From positions 186,001 through 250,000 of the forward strand of contig NZ_FNOV01000004.1 in the NCBI RefSeq assembly GCF_900107135.1: a stretch of 64,000 nucleotides of DNA. The letters run 5' to 3'. Shown in pieces: positions 35,852 to 43,268 of this stretch. Both the position numbers and the translations under genes were made by a program. Position 1 is the first letter of the stretch. Every line of letters begins with the position of its first letter. This stretch comes from Hymenobacter psychrophilus. Lineage in GTDB: Bacteria > Bacteroidota > Bacteroidia > Cytophagales > Hymenobacteraceae. The notes under the pieces were generated by a model, which saw only the letters and a program-made list of their open reading frames with translations, was not told the DNA's origin and ran no database searches.

Positions 35852-35890
35852 AAAAAAGAAACCCAGCCGAGTAGACTGGGTTTCTTTTTT
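35852..35890. terminator. Terminator between the GSCFA gene and priA
   Basis: Perfect 15-bp arms 35852-35866 (AAAAAAGAAACCCAG) and 35876-35890 with a 9-nt loop. Read on the minus strand it ends in six T, directly after the stop of the GSCFA gene. Confidence 0.85.
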
Positions 35891-38535
35891 TATTCGTTTT
35901 CCGCCGCTTCGGGTTCGGCCTTCTTGGCGGGTTTGGCCGCCGCCTTGGTTCGGGTTTTAGCTGGCGCTGGTTTTGGCTCGGCCGGATCCGCTTTAGCTTT
36001 GGCCGAAGTCTTGGCCGCTGCCTTCGGTTTCGCCGCCGCTTTTGGTGTTGTCGCCTTCGCTGTGGCCTTGGTAGCCGCTTTAGCTTTCGGCGCAGCCAAA
36101 GGGGCAGCCGTAGCTGGCTCCGGTGTGGCATCGGCCTTATCCGGCTTGGTTGCTACCGCCAACTTAGCATCAGCTTTGGCTGGTGCCTTGGGCTTGGTAG
36201 CTGCCCGTTTTTTGGCCGGAGCCTTGGCTGGCTCTGCATCCAGAGCTACTTGCGCATCAGTAGGCGCAACGGCAGCCTGCAGTACTGTGGTCTCGACAGC
36301 AGCAGCAGTGGGTGCAGCTGCCGATGCCCTGGGCTTCGCGGCAGGTTTGCGGCGGGCCGGCCGGGCTGCTGCAACCGGTTCTGTTGGTTCTGCAGTGGCT
36401 GGCTCTGTTGCGGCGGGTGTTGCCTCGGCTATCGGTTGCTCTTGGGGAGCTTTCGAGTTCGACGGCCGCTTTCTGGCTGCTGCCTTCTTTACCGGGGCAA
36501 CCGGGCTGGCAGGGGCCGAAGCTACCTCGGGCACTACGACGGCCGGGGTTGCTACAGCCTCAACCGGAGCTGAAGGAACTGCTGATTCGGCCTCTTCGGC
36601 AGATGAAGTGGGAGAGGCAACTGTATCTGCTGGTTGTGCTTCGGCCGGAGCGGGCCCCTCGGCATCAATGGCGTATAGCGGCTGGCGGCTGGGCCGCCCC
36701 CCGTAGCGGGGCGCCTGCTCGCGCTTGTTGCCGCGGCGGTTATTGCGGCCCCGGCGGGGCTCTGGTGTCGTTTCGGCAGTCGCCGGCTCCGAACCGTCTT
36801 CTTCGCTTGGCGCGTTGGCCGTAGCTTCTGGTTCGGTTGGGGCAAGTTGAGGGCGTGGCTGGCGCAGCTCAGCTTCCGTTACGTACACAACTTCCGATGC
36901 GGGCTCGTCATCATCTCCAGCCTCGTCGGCAGAGGCGCGGGCGGCGGGCAATGGCTCATCGGGCAGCGGTGCGGGCGCAGTGGCTACAGCGCTGGCTTCG
37001 GCTTGCCCTTCGCCCTCGGCCTGTTCGGCGGCCAAACGGGCGTGCTTGCGCTTGGTGCGCTTGGCCCCGCCCCGCGACCGGCGTTTTTTGCGGCGGGCCG
37101 CCTCCTCAACTGTTTCCTGCGGATCAATTTCCTCGCTGTCGTCCTCGTTATCGGCATCAGTGATGTCAGTCTCATCCGTCAGGTTGCTGATGGTGGGCGA
37201 GTAAGCGTGGTCGTAAGCCGAATCAGAAGTAACGGCCGATTCTTCCGTAGCGGTATCCTCCGTTTCCAGTTCGTTTTCTTCCGCTTCTTCTACCAGCAGG
37301 CCCGAACCAGGCCGGATGATACTAGCCTGGGACGTAAGCCGGGGCTGGGCGAATACAGCTCGGCGAATTTCCTTTTTGCCGGCCTCTTTCTTGCCCGCAT
37401 CTGGCTTGGAAACTGCTTCCGGAGCTGCCGCCGCAGGGGCAGCTACCGCCACGGGTTGGGTTTTTTCTGTAACTACCTGCTCATCGAACGAACCGATATC
37501 GATGCGCTCCTCGCCATCATCGTACGTTTCCTCCACTGGAGCGGCAGATTTGGGTTCGGGCAGGTTTGCCAGCTCCCGCTCCACGTGGAGCAGTTCCATG
37601 CGTACATCGGCCGTGCCACTGAGCTTGCGCAGGCGCTCCAGCGTGCTTCGCAGAAATTCGCGGTGCTCGGGCGCGGCCGGGTGCAACGGCCGGTGGCCCA
37701 GGTTCTGGCGGATGCCTTCCCACTCCTTCTTGAAACGGCCGAAAGCGGCATCGAAGTAGGTCCGCGTAAACCTCTCCCACACGTAGTTCTCGGCGCTTTC
37801 CGAGAGGTGCAGCATGTCGGTGGCGTAGAAGCGGTAGTCGCGCAAATCGTCTACCAGCAGTTCGTAGGCCGGGAAGTACGTCACGTCGGGCAGCAACTCG
37901 CTCAGGTAATGGCAGGCCACGCGCAGCATGGCCTTGCTGGCCGAGTTGAGCACCAGCGTGTCCTTGAGGTGGCGCACGGGGCTCACCGTAAGCACAAACT
38001 GCAACTTAGGGTTGATGCGGCGCAGGTAAGCGTGGGTTTCGGCTACGGCCGCAATTATTTCGTCGGCCGTCAGTAATTCTTTGTCGAAATGCTCGGCCGG
38101 CACCTTGTGGCAGTTGCTCACCAGCTCGCCGGTTTCGCGCAGGCGGTAGGCAAAGGCCGAGCCCAGCGTGAGCACCACCACGTCGGCGGTGGCCAGAAAC
38201 ACGCCTACCTCGCGGGCCAGCTGGTTGATATGCTGCAACAGCTCTACCGGCGAGTCGGCCCCGATTTCGGCGTGCAGGTCGTAGCTCTGCCAGCGGCCGC
38301 GGGCCTCCACTAGGTGCTGCTGCCAGTCCATATCCTCCCCGGCCGCCGCGCGTAGCAGCTTGCAAGCCGAAATCGGGTTGAACACGGTGCCGAAAGGATT
38401 GACCAGGGCCGCGACCTTGAACTCGGTCAGGCGCGCGCCGATGGAATCCGAAAAGCAAGACCCCAGCGTGAGCACCCGGGCCGACGGCGGCAGCTGGTGG
38501 GGGAGGGGAGTAAGCGGAATTTCAGTACGAAACAT
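35890..38535 (-). CDS. GSCFA-domain protein with very long disordered C-terminal extension
   Basis: The first 320 or so residues are a GSCFA domain, named after its motif, here TLGSCFSD at 23-30; further family segments are VVVLTLGSAFAYR and FVLTVSPVRHLKDT. The fold is thought to be a GDSL/SGNH-like hydrolase, of unknown substrate, with the motif Ser as nucleophile. The protein then continues to residue 881. The extension is acidic at first (EETYDDGEERIDIG, DADNEDDSEEID), has a basic patch near 490-510 (RKKRRSRGGAKRTKRKH) and an RNNRRGNKR stretch near 600, and ends with about 230 residues rich in Ala, Lys, Pro and Thr, like histone H1. Typical GSCFA proteins end after the domain. Confidence 0.85.
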   Translation of the reverse strand: MFRTEIPLTPLPHQLPPSARVLTLGSCFSDSIGARLTEFKVAALVNPFGTVFNPISACKLLRAAAGEDMDWQQHLVEARGRWQSYDLHAEIGADSPVELLQHINQLAREVGVFLATADVVVLTLGSAFAYRLRETGELVSNCHKVPAEHFDKELLTADEIIAAVAETHAYLRRINPKLQFVLTVSPVRHLKDTLVLNSASKAMLRVACHYLSELLPDVTYFPAYELLVDDLRDYRFYATDMLHLSESAENYVWERFTRTYFDAAFGRFKKEWEGIRQNLGHRPLHPAAPEHREFLRSTLERLRKLSGTADVRMELLHVERELANLPEPKSAAPVEETYDDGEERIDIGSFDEQVVTEKTQPVAVAAPAAAAPEAVSKPDAGKKEAGKKEIRRAVFAQPRLTSQASIIRPGSGLLVEEAEENELETEDTATEESAVTSDSAYDHAYSPTISNLTDETDITDADNEDDSEEIDPQETVEEAARRKKRRSRGGAKRTKRKHARLAAEQAEGEGQAEASAVATAPAPLPDEPLPAARASADEAGDDDEPASEVVYVTEAELRQPRPQLAPTEPEATANAPSEEDGSEPATAETTPEPRRGRNNRRGNKREQAPRYGGRPSRQPLYAIDAEGPAPAEAQPADTVASPTSSAEEAESAVPSAPVEAVATPAVVVPEVASAPASPVAPVKKAAARKRPSNSKAPQEQPIAEATPAATEPATAEPTEPVAAARPARRKPAAKPRASAAAPTAAAVETTVLQAAVAPTDAQVALDAEPAKAPAKKRAATKPKAPAKADAKLAVATKPDKADATPEPATAAPLAAPKAKAATKATAKATTPKAAAKPKAAAKTSAKAKADPAEPKPAPAKTRTKAAAKPAKKAEPEAAENE

Positions 38536-38850
38536 TGGGCTGAATTAGGCCCGGAGGGGCCGGAAGCGGGCGGGCAACCTACTCAACCGCCCGCCTCCGG
38601 CCAAACAGACCGGTAAGCGGGGCGCATCGCCGGTAATGGGACGCGGCTCAGTTGCTGCCTTGAAGATGGGAGAGAGATACTGCCGGCCGCTCCGTAAAGC
38701 AGCCGACTGAACTGTTGTACGAACAAAGGTCGTAATAAGTGCTGCAGTATACGGCGGCGCCGACAAACAAAATGCCCGGCTGTCAAAGCAAGCAACGTGA
38801 AAGAGCAAAAGTAACGTACAGTTCAGCGCTTGTAGTAGGGCTGCGAGATA
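38536..38850. other. Gene-free stretch between the GSCFA gene and the 38851 gene
   Basis: About 315 nt. It holds one copy of a 30-bp direct repeat (38762-38791) whose other copy lies at 40140-40169 next to the rplI terminator. A minus-strand frame of 87 codons (38545-38808) is Cys/Arg/Leu-rich and is not believed. No good promoter for the GSCFA gene was found. Confidence 0.5.
38762..38791 (+). repeat. Direct repeat copy 1 bounding the 38851 gene
   Basis: The 30 bases from 38762 match 40140-40169 at 27 positions, and all three differences are transitions. The shared core is ATGCCCGGCTGTCAAAGCAA here (CGCCCGGCTGCCAAAGCAA in copy 2). This copy has lost the right half of the hairpin that follows copy 2. 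Confidence 0.65.
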
Positions 38851-40107
38851 TCAGGGGCGGACACTGCGGTTAATAAGAAATCCCTGCTTCTGCTTGTACT
38901 CTTCTGCCGGGGCTCCCGCAGCAGAAGGCGTGGTTGCCATCGTGCTTAACTCCACCAACACGTCATCTCTTGTATTAGAAACTAGTACGATGAATCCTCC
39001 TGGTATGTACTTGCCCTGGTAGGTGGCAGGTATCCAGTGAGACATTGCTCTCACTTCTTTCAGAATAACGCTTTTCAATGCAGCATTGCTGCAAGAAACT
39101 TCTTTGACATAGCCTGTTGTATCAAGCTCACATCGTACAACTGTTTCAGTTGGCAACTTCCGATACCACGGCTGGCCAGAGTAAGATGCCAGGCTGCGCC
39201 GTAGTTGTTCTGCATAATCAGGAAGTGGCAACGAATTGGTTGGAAACCTTAGCGCAGCAAGGATCTTTTGGTCTTGCTGTTGGTGCTGTCGGGTTTCGCA
39301 TGATACCCCTAGGTCAAATCCATCGGCGAATTTGCTCGGGCTTTCCAATGCAAATACGACATACGGGGTACTTAATGCTGCGGTGCCATAAACAGGCTTG
39401 GTCGCCAACCGCCCACTGCGAAATTTGCCCTGCACAAAATTCTCGATGGTGAATGGCTGTCTGTTGTGCCGCTGCATACTCTGCCACTGGCCATTCGGTA
39501 CGCCGTCGGCTACTTCGCCCCGAAAAATAAATTTGGAGACAATGCGCACCTTCTTGCCCTCTGGTAGGGTCGTGTAAGAAGAGGCCAGTGTGCCTTCCCA
39601 GTTGCCATTACCATCAGTCACTCGCTGAGTTCCGGTAGAATCCCAATAAGATTCAATTCGCAGCTGCCCATCCGGCAAGAATTGCACCACCTGCCGGAGC
39701 TGTGAGTTGTCATACCAGTAGCGCCATTCCCCGGTTGGTGTGCCGGCAACAAGCTGCCCCCGTAGTGCCATCGTGCCATTGGCATGGAATTGCTCTATGG
39801 AGCCGTTTGCCTGGGCATTCTTGTATTGTAGCCGCATAGCTAAACGGCCGGTTTCCATCCAATAATCGAGTACCTGCCCCTTGAAGTCGGCATCAGCCGT
39901 CAGGCGGGTATGGCGACGGATGCTCGCACATTGGGGCGGAGTGAGTCTATACTCTGTATCGTAATATAGTAATACACTGTCCGCTTCGATTACACGGTAA
40001 CAATCTTCTAGTTTTGCCTCTGCAATAAATACGGGAGGTGACTTCAACTGCTGAGCTTTAGTGGCGAACGATAACGTGAGCAGTAAGAGCAGCAAGGCAG
40101 AGCGCAT
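38851..40107 (-). CDS. Exported protein with MORN-like (YwqK) repeats and TonB-C-like end
   Basis: The 418-residue protein has a signal peptide (about 1-18, ending FATKAQ), a middle of MORN/YwqK-like repeats (YWMETGRLAMRLQYKNAQANG, YDNSQLRQVV and similar 20-25 residue units), and a C-terminal segment resembling a TonB C-terminal domain (TVVRCELDTTGYVKEVSC, ALKSVILKEV). Such proteins are common in Hymenobacter and relatives and their function is unknown. Base composition is visibly less GC-rich than its neighbours, and a 30-bp direct repeat brackets the gene, so acquisition is likely. The ATG at 40107 precedes the signal peptide; the frame itself is open to 40191. Confidence 0.75.
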   Translation of the reverse strand: MRSALLLLLLTLSFATKAQQLKSPPVFIAEAKLEDCYRVIEADSVLLYYDTEYRLTPPQCASIRRHTRLTADADFKGQVLDYWMETGRLAMRLQYKNAQANGSIEQFHANGTMALRGQLVAGTPTGEWRYWYDNSQLRQVVQFLPDGQLRIESYWDSTGTQRVTDGNGNWEGTLASSYTTLPEGKKVRIVSKFIFRGEVADGVPNGQWQSMQRHNRQPFTIENFVQGKFRSGRLATKPVYGTAALSTPYVVFALESPSKFADGFDLGVSCETRQHQQQDQKILAALRFPTNSLPLPDYAEQLRRSLASYSGQPWYRKLPTETVVRCELDTTGYVKEVSCSNAALKSVILKEVRAMSHWIPATYQGKYIPGGFIVLVSNTRDDVLVELSTMATTPSAAGAPAEEYKQKQGFLINRSVRP

Positions 40108-40135
40108 TCGAATAAAAATGTGGCGGTGGAGCTGG

Positions 40136-40165
40136 GAAAGATAAACAAAACGCCCGGCTGCCAAA
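40136..40165 (-). promoter_or_regulatory. Possible promoter of the 38851 gene, overlapping the rplI terminator
   Basis: On the minus strand TTTG (40165-40162), 18 nt, TATCTTTC (40143-40136) resembles TTTG-N19-TAnnTTTG with one mismatch at the last base. It lies inside the terminator hairpin of the ribosomal operon. The other repeat copy (38762) keeps the TTTG but not the -7 element. Confidence 0.3.
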
Positions 40166-40169
40166 GCAA
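40140..40169 (+). repeat. Direct repeat copy 2 bounding the 38851 gene
   Basis: Matches 38762-38791 at 27 of 30 positions. It includes the left half and loop of the rplI terminator. The two copies enclose about 1.35 kb with the 38851 gene. Confidence 0.65.
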
Positions 40170-40180
40170 CCGGGCGTTTT
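40147..40180 (-). terminator. Terminator of the rpsF-rpsR-rplI operon
   Basis: AAAACGCCCGG (40147-40157) pairs with CCGGGCGTTTT (40170-40180) around a 12-nt loop. It lies 30 nt after the rplI stop codon. Confidence 0.8.
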
Positions 40181-40209
40181 ATCTGCCTCAATAGCGTTTC
40201 AACGGTAGC

Positions 40210-40653
40210 TTACTCCGCTACTACGTTAAAGCGAATCTTATGCTTCACCTCGCGGTGCAGGTCGGCCGAAGCTGTGTACTCGCCTACCGACGTGGGGTCG
40301 GTGTCGAACGAGAGACGCTTGCGGTCTACCTCAATACCCTTCGCCTTGAGGGCGTCGGACAACTGCAGCGTGGTTACGCGGCCGAAAATCTTGCCGCTCT
40401 CACCTACTTTGGCTACTACGTCCAATACCATGTCACCAATCTGGTCGGCAATGGTCTGGGCGTCGCCCTTCACCTTATCGGCCTTGTGAGCGGCCTGACG
40501 GACGTTCTCGGCAACGATTTTCTTGTTGGTCTTGTCGGCCAGTACGGCCAGGCCCTGGGGCATCAGGTAATTGCGGCCGTAGCCGGGCTTTACCGTCACG
40601 AGGTCGTTCTTGTAGCCGAGGCCCTTAACGTCGTCTTTCAGAAATACTTCCAT
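40210..40653 (-). CDS. rplI: 50S ribosomal protein L9
   Basis: The 147-residue protein has the L9 N-terminal signature MEVFLKDDVKGLGYKNDLVTVKPGYGRNYLMPQG in parts at 1-34, the connecting helix and the C-terminal rRNA-binding domain (GKIFGRVTTLQLSDALKAKG). It is the last gene of the operon rpsF-rpsR-rplI, which in this form is conserved in Bacteroidota. A 110-nt gap with an imperfect inverted repeat separates it from rpsR. Confidence 0.97.
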   Translation of the reverse strand: MEVFLKDDVKGLGYKNDLVTVKPGYGRNYLMPQGLAVLADKTNKKIVAENVRQAAHKADKVKGDAQTIADQIGDMVLDVVAKVGESGKIFGRVTTLQLSDALKAKGIEVDRKRLSFDTDPTSVGEYTASADLHREVKHKIRFNVVAE

Positions 40654-40660
40654 GATTTTG

Positions 40661-40751
40661 TTTAGTTGTTAGTGCTTAGCTGGTAGTGCTTAGGCTGTTG
40701 ATAAAGTCGTTTAGACCAATCCCAGTTCCTAAGCACCAGGCACTAAACACT
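40661..40751. repeat. Imperfect inverted repeat in the rpsR-rplI gap
   Basis: Words such as GTAGTGCTTAGG (40683-40694) and CCTAAGCACCAGGCACTAA (40728-40745) are complementary with interruptions. It may be a processing or attenuation structure within the ribosomal operon. The GTGCTTAG motif occurs twice on the left side. Confidence 0.5.
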
Positions 40752-40763
40752 ACGCCCTACCAT

Positions 40764-41033
40764 CTATTTCAACGAGTCGGTTACGTAGGGCATCAGGGCC
40801 AGGTGGCGCGCCTTGGCAACGGCCTGGGCTACTTTACGCTGGAACTTGAGGCTGGTGCCGGTAATACGACGGGGCAGAATACGACCCTGCTCGTTGACGA
40901 ACTTCAGCAGGAAGTTCGGGTCTTTGTAGTCGACGTACTTGATACCGGCTTTCTGAAAGCGGCAGTACTTCTTACGGGCGTCCTGCTTGTGCAGACGCTC
41001 GTTGGCGAGACTCATTTTACGTTGCTTAGCCAA
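40764..41033 (-). CDS. rpsR: 30S ribosomal protein S18
   Basis: The 89-residue protein carries the S18 core [35 protein letters not shown] in order (residues about 21-56) and ends [10 protein letters not shown]. Its start overlaps the end of rpsF by 8 nt, so the two are translationally coupled; S6 and S18 bind the ribosome as a pair. Confidence 0.97.
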   Translation of the reverse strand: MAKQRKMSLANERLHKQDARKKYCRFQKAGIKYVDYKDPNFLLKFVNEQGRILPRRITGTSLKFQRKVAQAVAKARHLALMPYVTDSLK

Positions 41034-41397
41034 CTGCTTCGGACGTTTTAGGTTTGGGTTGATTCATTTCGCCTTTGCGACGACGGCCAGCGTATTCCAG
41101 GGCGTACTTATCCAGTACGGTGGTCAGGAAACGGATGACGCGCTCATCACGACGGAAGGCCAGCTCCAGCACATCTACGATGTTGCCTTCGCCGGTGAAC
41201 TCCACGAGGAAATAATACCCGGTGTTTTTTTTCTCGATCGGGTAGGCCAGCTTTTTAAGGCCCCACGATTCAAGGTTGATGATGTCGGCGCTATTTTCCT
41301 TAAGCACCTGCGAGAACTTCTCGACCGTCTCTTGCACTTGGCTCTCGTTCAACACGGGAGTCAGAATGAAGACCGTCTCGTAATTTCTTACTGCCAT
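41026..41397 (-). CDS. rpsF: 30S ribosomal protein S6
   Basis: The 123-residue protein begins [18 protein letters not shown] and has the S6 segments [21 protein letters not shown] and DERVIRFLT. The C-terminal tail is short and basic. It is the first gene of the ribosomal operon and has a promoter-like TACCTTTG about 42 nt upstream. Confidence 0.97.
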   Translation of the reverse strand: MAVRNYETVFILTPVLNESQVQETVEKFSQVLKENSADIINLESWGLKKLAYPIEKKNTGYYFLVEFTGEGNIVDVLELAFRRDERVIRFLTTVLDKYALEYAGRRRKGEMNQPKPKTSEAVG

Positions 41398-41438
41398 TAC
41401 GACGGGGTGGAATATGATGTGAAAAAATAAATGAGGGG

Positions 41439-41446
41439 CAAAGGTA
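41439..41446 (-). promoter_or_regulatory. Candidate -7 element of the rpsF operon
   Basis: TACCTTTG on the minus strand, identical to the element before aceB, about 42 nt before the rpsF start codon. No clear TTG at the expected distance. Confidence 0.4.
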
Positions 41447-41708
41447 TGCTTTTATAGCTTAATAAGCACCTATATAGGAGCACTTTGACTTAAAAGATTT
41501 GCAGCCCGGTATTTTAGCAGCAGCGGCACAAACCTTCTCTTTATAGTATAGGTTCTTGACTCGATGCGGAGTAAGTGGGAAAGTGCCCTTAATGTACCCC
41601 GGCCGCAACTACTGCCCGGTAGCGCCTAAGGCCCTGAAAGTCGGGGACAAACGGGCGTTTAGAATAAATCTAAGCTTGTTGGCAGGGCCGAAAATTAGCC
41701 CGTTCTGG

Positions 41709-41739
41709 TTTGTTCTCTGGCTTTCCCAAGCTACATTTG
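41709..41739 (+). promoter_or_regulatory. Predicted promoter of the act-cox operon
   Basis: TTTG (41709-41712), a 19-nt spacer and TACATTTG (41732-41739) match the Bacteroidetes promoter consensus exactly. Transcription would begin around 41746, about 40 nt before actA. Confidence 0.7.
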
Positions 41740-41786
41740 TGGCCTTGAAGCACCCCCGCGTTTCTTTTTTTTAGCTAATCTGTGCG

Positions 41787-43142
41787 ATGGATAGCATCCG
41801 ACTACGTTCCCTTCCCCGCCTCTTTCTAGCTCTGCTACTGGTCTTTGTCAGCTTTGGTTATGCCATGGCCCAGGGAGCTCAGCCAGCAGCCGGTGAAGTA
41901 GGCAGTTCTAAAAACCCCAGCGAGGTCGGCGTAACGCCCGGCACCGTGGCCGCTGCTGCTCCGGCCGCTGCCGCCGGCACCACTACTGCCGATCCGGCTG
42001 CTATTGCCGCCGGCGATGCCCTGTTCAAAGGCAACTGCGCCCAGTGCCACGCCGTCAACGATGTGGTAGTGGGTCCGGCCCTGGCTGGTATTACTAAGCG
42101 CCGCCCGATGTCCTGGATCATTCCTTGGATCAAGAACTCCAGCAAAATGGTGGCTGCCGGCGATGAATACGCCGTGAAAATTTACAATCAGTACCAGAAG
42201 CAGCAGATGCCGAGCTTCCAGCTTTCGGATGCTGAAATCACTTCTATCATCGCCTACACTACGTCGCAGGAAGGCGTTGGTGCCGTGCCTACTGACCTGA
42301 ATGCCAAATCGGGCGACAATGCCATCGTAGATGGTACTGCCGCTGCTAATGGCGAAGCCAGCAGTTCTTCCATGAACATCCTGCTGATTGTCTTGGTGGT
42401 GGTGCTGATTGTGCTGGTGGTAACGCTGGTTATCATTGCCAACATCATGAAGGACGTGCTGCGTGGCCGCAAGGACCTTGATGGCCGCGACCGGGAGCAG
42501 ATGGAGCAGCGTTTCGACTACAGCCGCATCTACAAGTCGACGGCCGTGCGCGGTATTGTGGGCACTGTGTTCGTACTGGCCGTTCTTTACGAAACTATCC
42601 AGGGTGCCATGGGCGTGGGCCTGAGCCAGGGCTACCAGCCTACCCAGCCTATTGCCTTCTCGCACAAACTGCACGCCGGCGAAAATCAAATCAACTGCGC
42701 CTATTGCCACACTTCGGTGTACAAAGGCAAATCGGCCAACATCCCGTCGCCCAACATTTGTATGAACTGCCACTCGCAGATCAAGACAGAGTCGCCGGAA
42801 ATCAAGAAAATCTACCGCGCCATTGAGCGCAAGCAGCCTATCCAGTGGGTACGGATTCACAACATTCCGGACTTGGCTTACTTCAACCACTCCCAGCACA
42901 CGCAGGTGGCCGGATTGGAGTGCCAGACTTGTCACGGACCCATCCAGAACATGGAAGTAGTGTACCAGTACTCGGCCCTGACCATGGGCTGGTGCATCAA
43001 CTGCCACCGCGAAACGCCCCTCAACACCAAGGGCAACGGGTACTATGATAACCTTGTGAAGCTGCACGATGCCAAAAATGGTGCTGTTCCCTTCACCGTA
43101 TCGTCGAATGGCGGTACCGAGTGTTCGAAGTGCCACTACTAG
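41787..43142 (+). CDS. actA: Alternative complex III subunit A, multiheme cytochrome c (with extra monoheme domain)
   Basis: ActA carries the c hemes through which ACIII passes electrons from menaquinol to the oxidase. The 451-residue protein has a signal peptide (about 1-28), an Ala-rich linker, a monoheme cytochrome c domain with CAQCH at 84-88, a transmembrane helix near 195-220, a second hydrophobic helix near 255-275, and a pentaheme part with CAYCH, CMNCH, CQTCH, CINCH and CSKCH. Six CxxCH motifs in all: the five expected for ActA plus the N-terminal one. The extra domain may hand electrons on to the oxidase. It is the first gene of actABCDEF-coxBA. Confidence 0.93.
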   Translation: MDSIRLRSLPRLFLALLLVFVSFGYAMAQGAQPAAGEVGSSKNPSEVGVTPGTVAAAAPAAAAGTTTADPAAIAAGDALFKGNCAQCHAVNDVVVGPALAGITKRRPMSWIIPWIKNSSKMVAAGDEYAVKIYNQYQKQQMPSFQLSDAEITSIIAYTTSQEGVGAVPTDLNAKSGDNAIVDGTAAANGEASSSSMNILLIVLVVVLIVLVVTLVIIANIMKDVLRGRKDLDGRDREQMEQRFDYSRIYKSTAVRGIVGTVFVLAVLYETIQGAMGVGLSQGYQPTQPIAFSHKLHAGENQINCAYCHTSVYKGKSANIPSPNICMNCHSQIKTESPEIKKIYRAIERKQPIQWVRIHNIPDLAYFNHSQHTQVAGLECQTCHGPIQNMEVVYQYSALTMGWCINCHRETPLNTKGNGYYDNLVKLHDAKNGAVPFTVSSNGGTECSKCHY

Positions 43143-43268
43143 GGATTTGAGGAATTGGAGCGAGGTACCTTGGTTTGCATAGAACAGCATCCAGGAATCC
43201 AAAACTCCATAATCCCGCCCATTCACAATAACTTCCCAAGTCAAGACAAGCACCATCTTACGGACTGA

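Larger units (their letters stand above)
41398..41786. other. Divergent control region between rpsF and actA
   Basis: About 390 nt, partly AT-rich (41405-41520). It holds the candidate rpsF promoter (41439-41446) and the act promoter (41709-41739). A 72-codon plus-strand frame (41556-41774) overlaps the act promoter and is not believed. No RNA structure or riboswitch was recognised. Confidence 0.5.

Noticed and set aside
38545-38808. 87-codon minus-strand frame between the GSCFA gene and the 38851 gene
   Set aside because: Cys/Arg/Leu-rich composition and overlap with the direct repeat make it unlikely to be real.
41556-41774. 72-codon frame upstream of actA
   Set aside because: It overlaps the predicted act promoter and start site and resembles no protein; likely chance.
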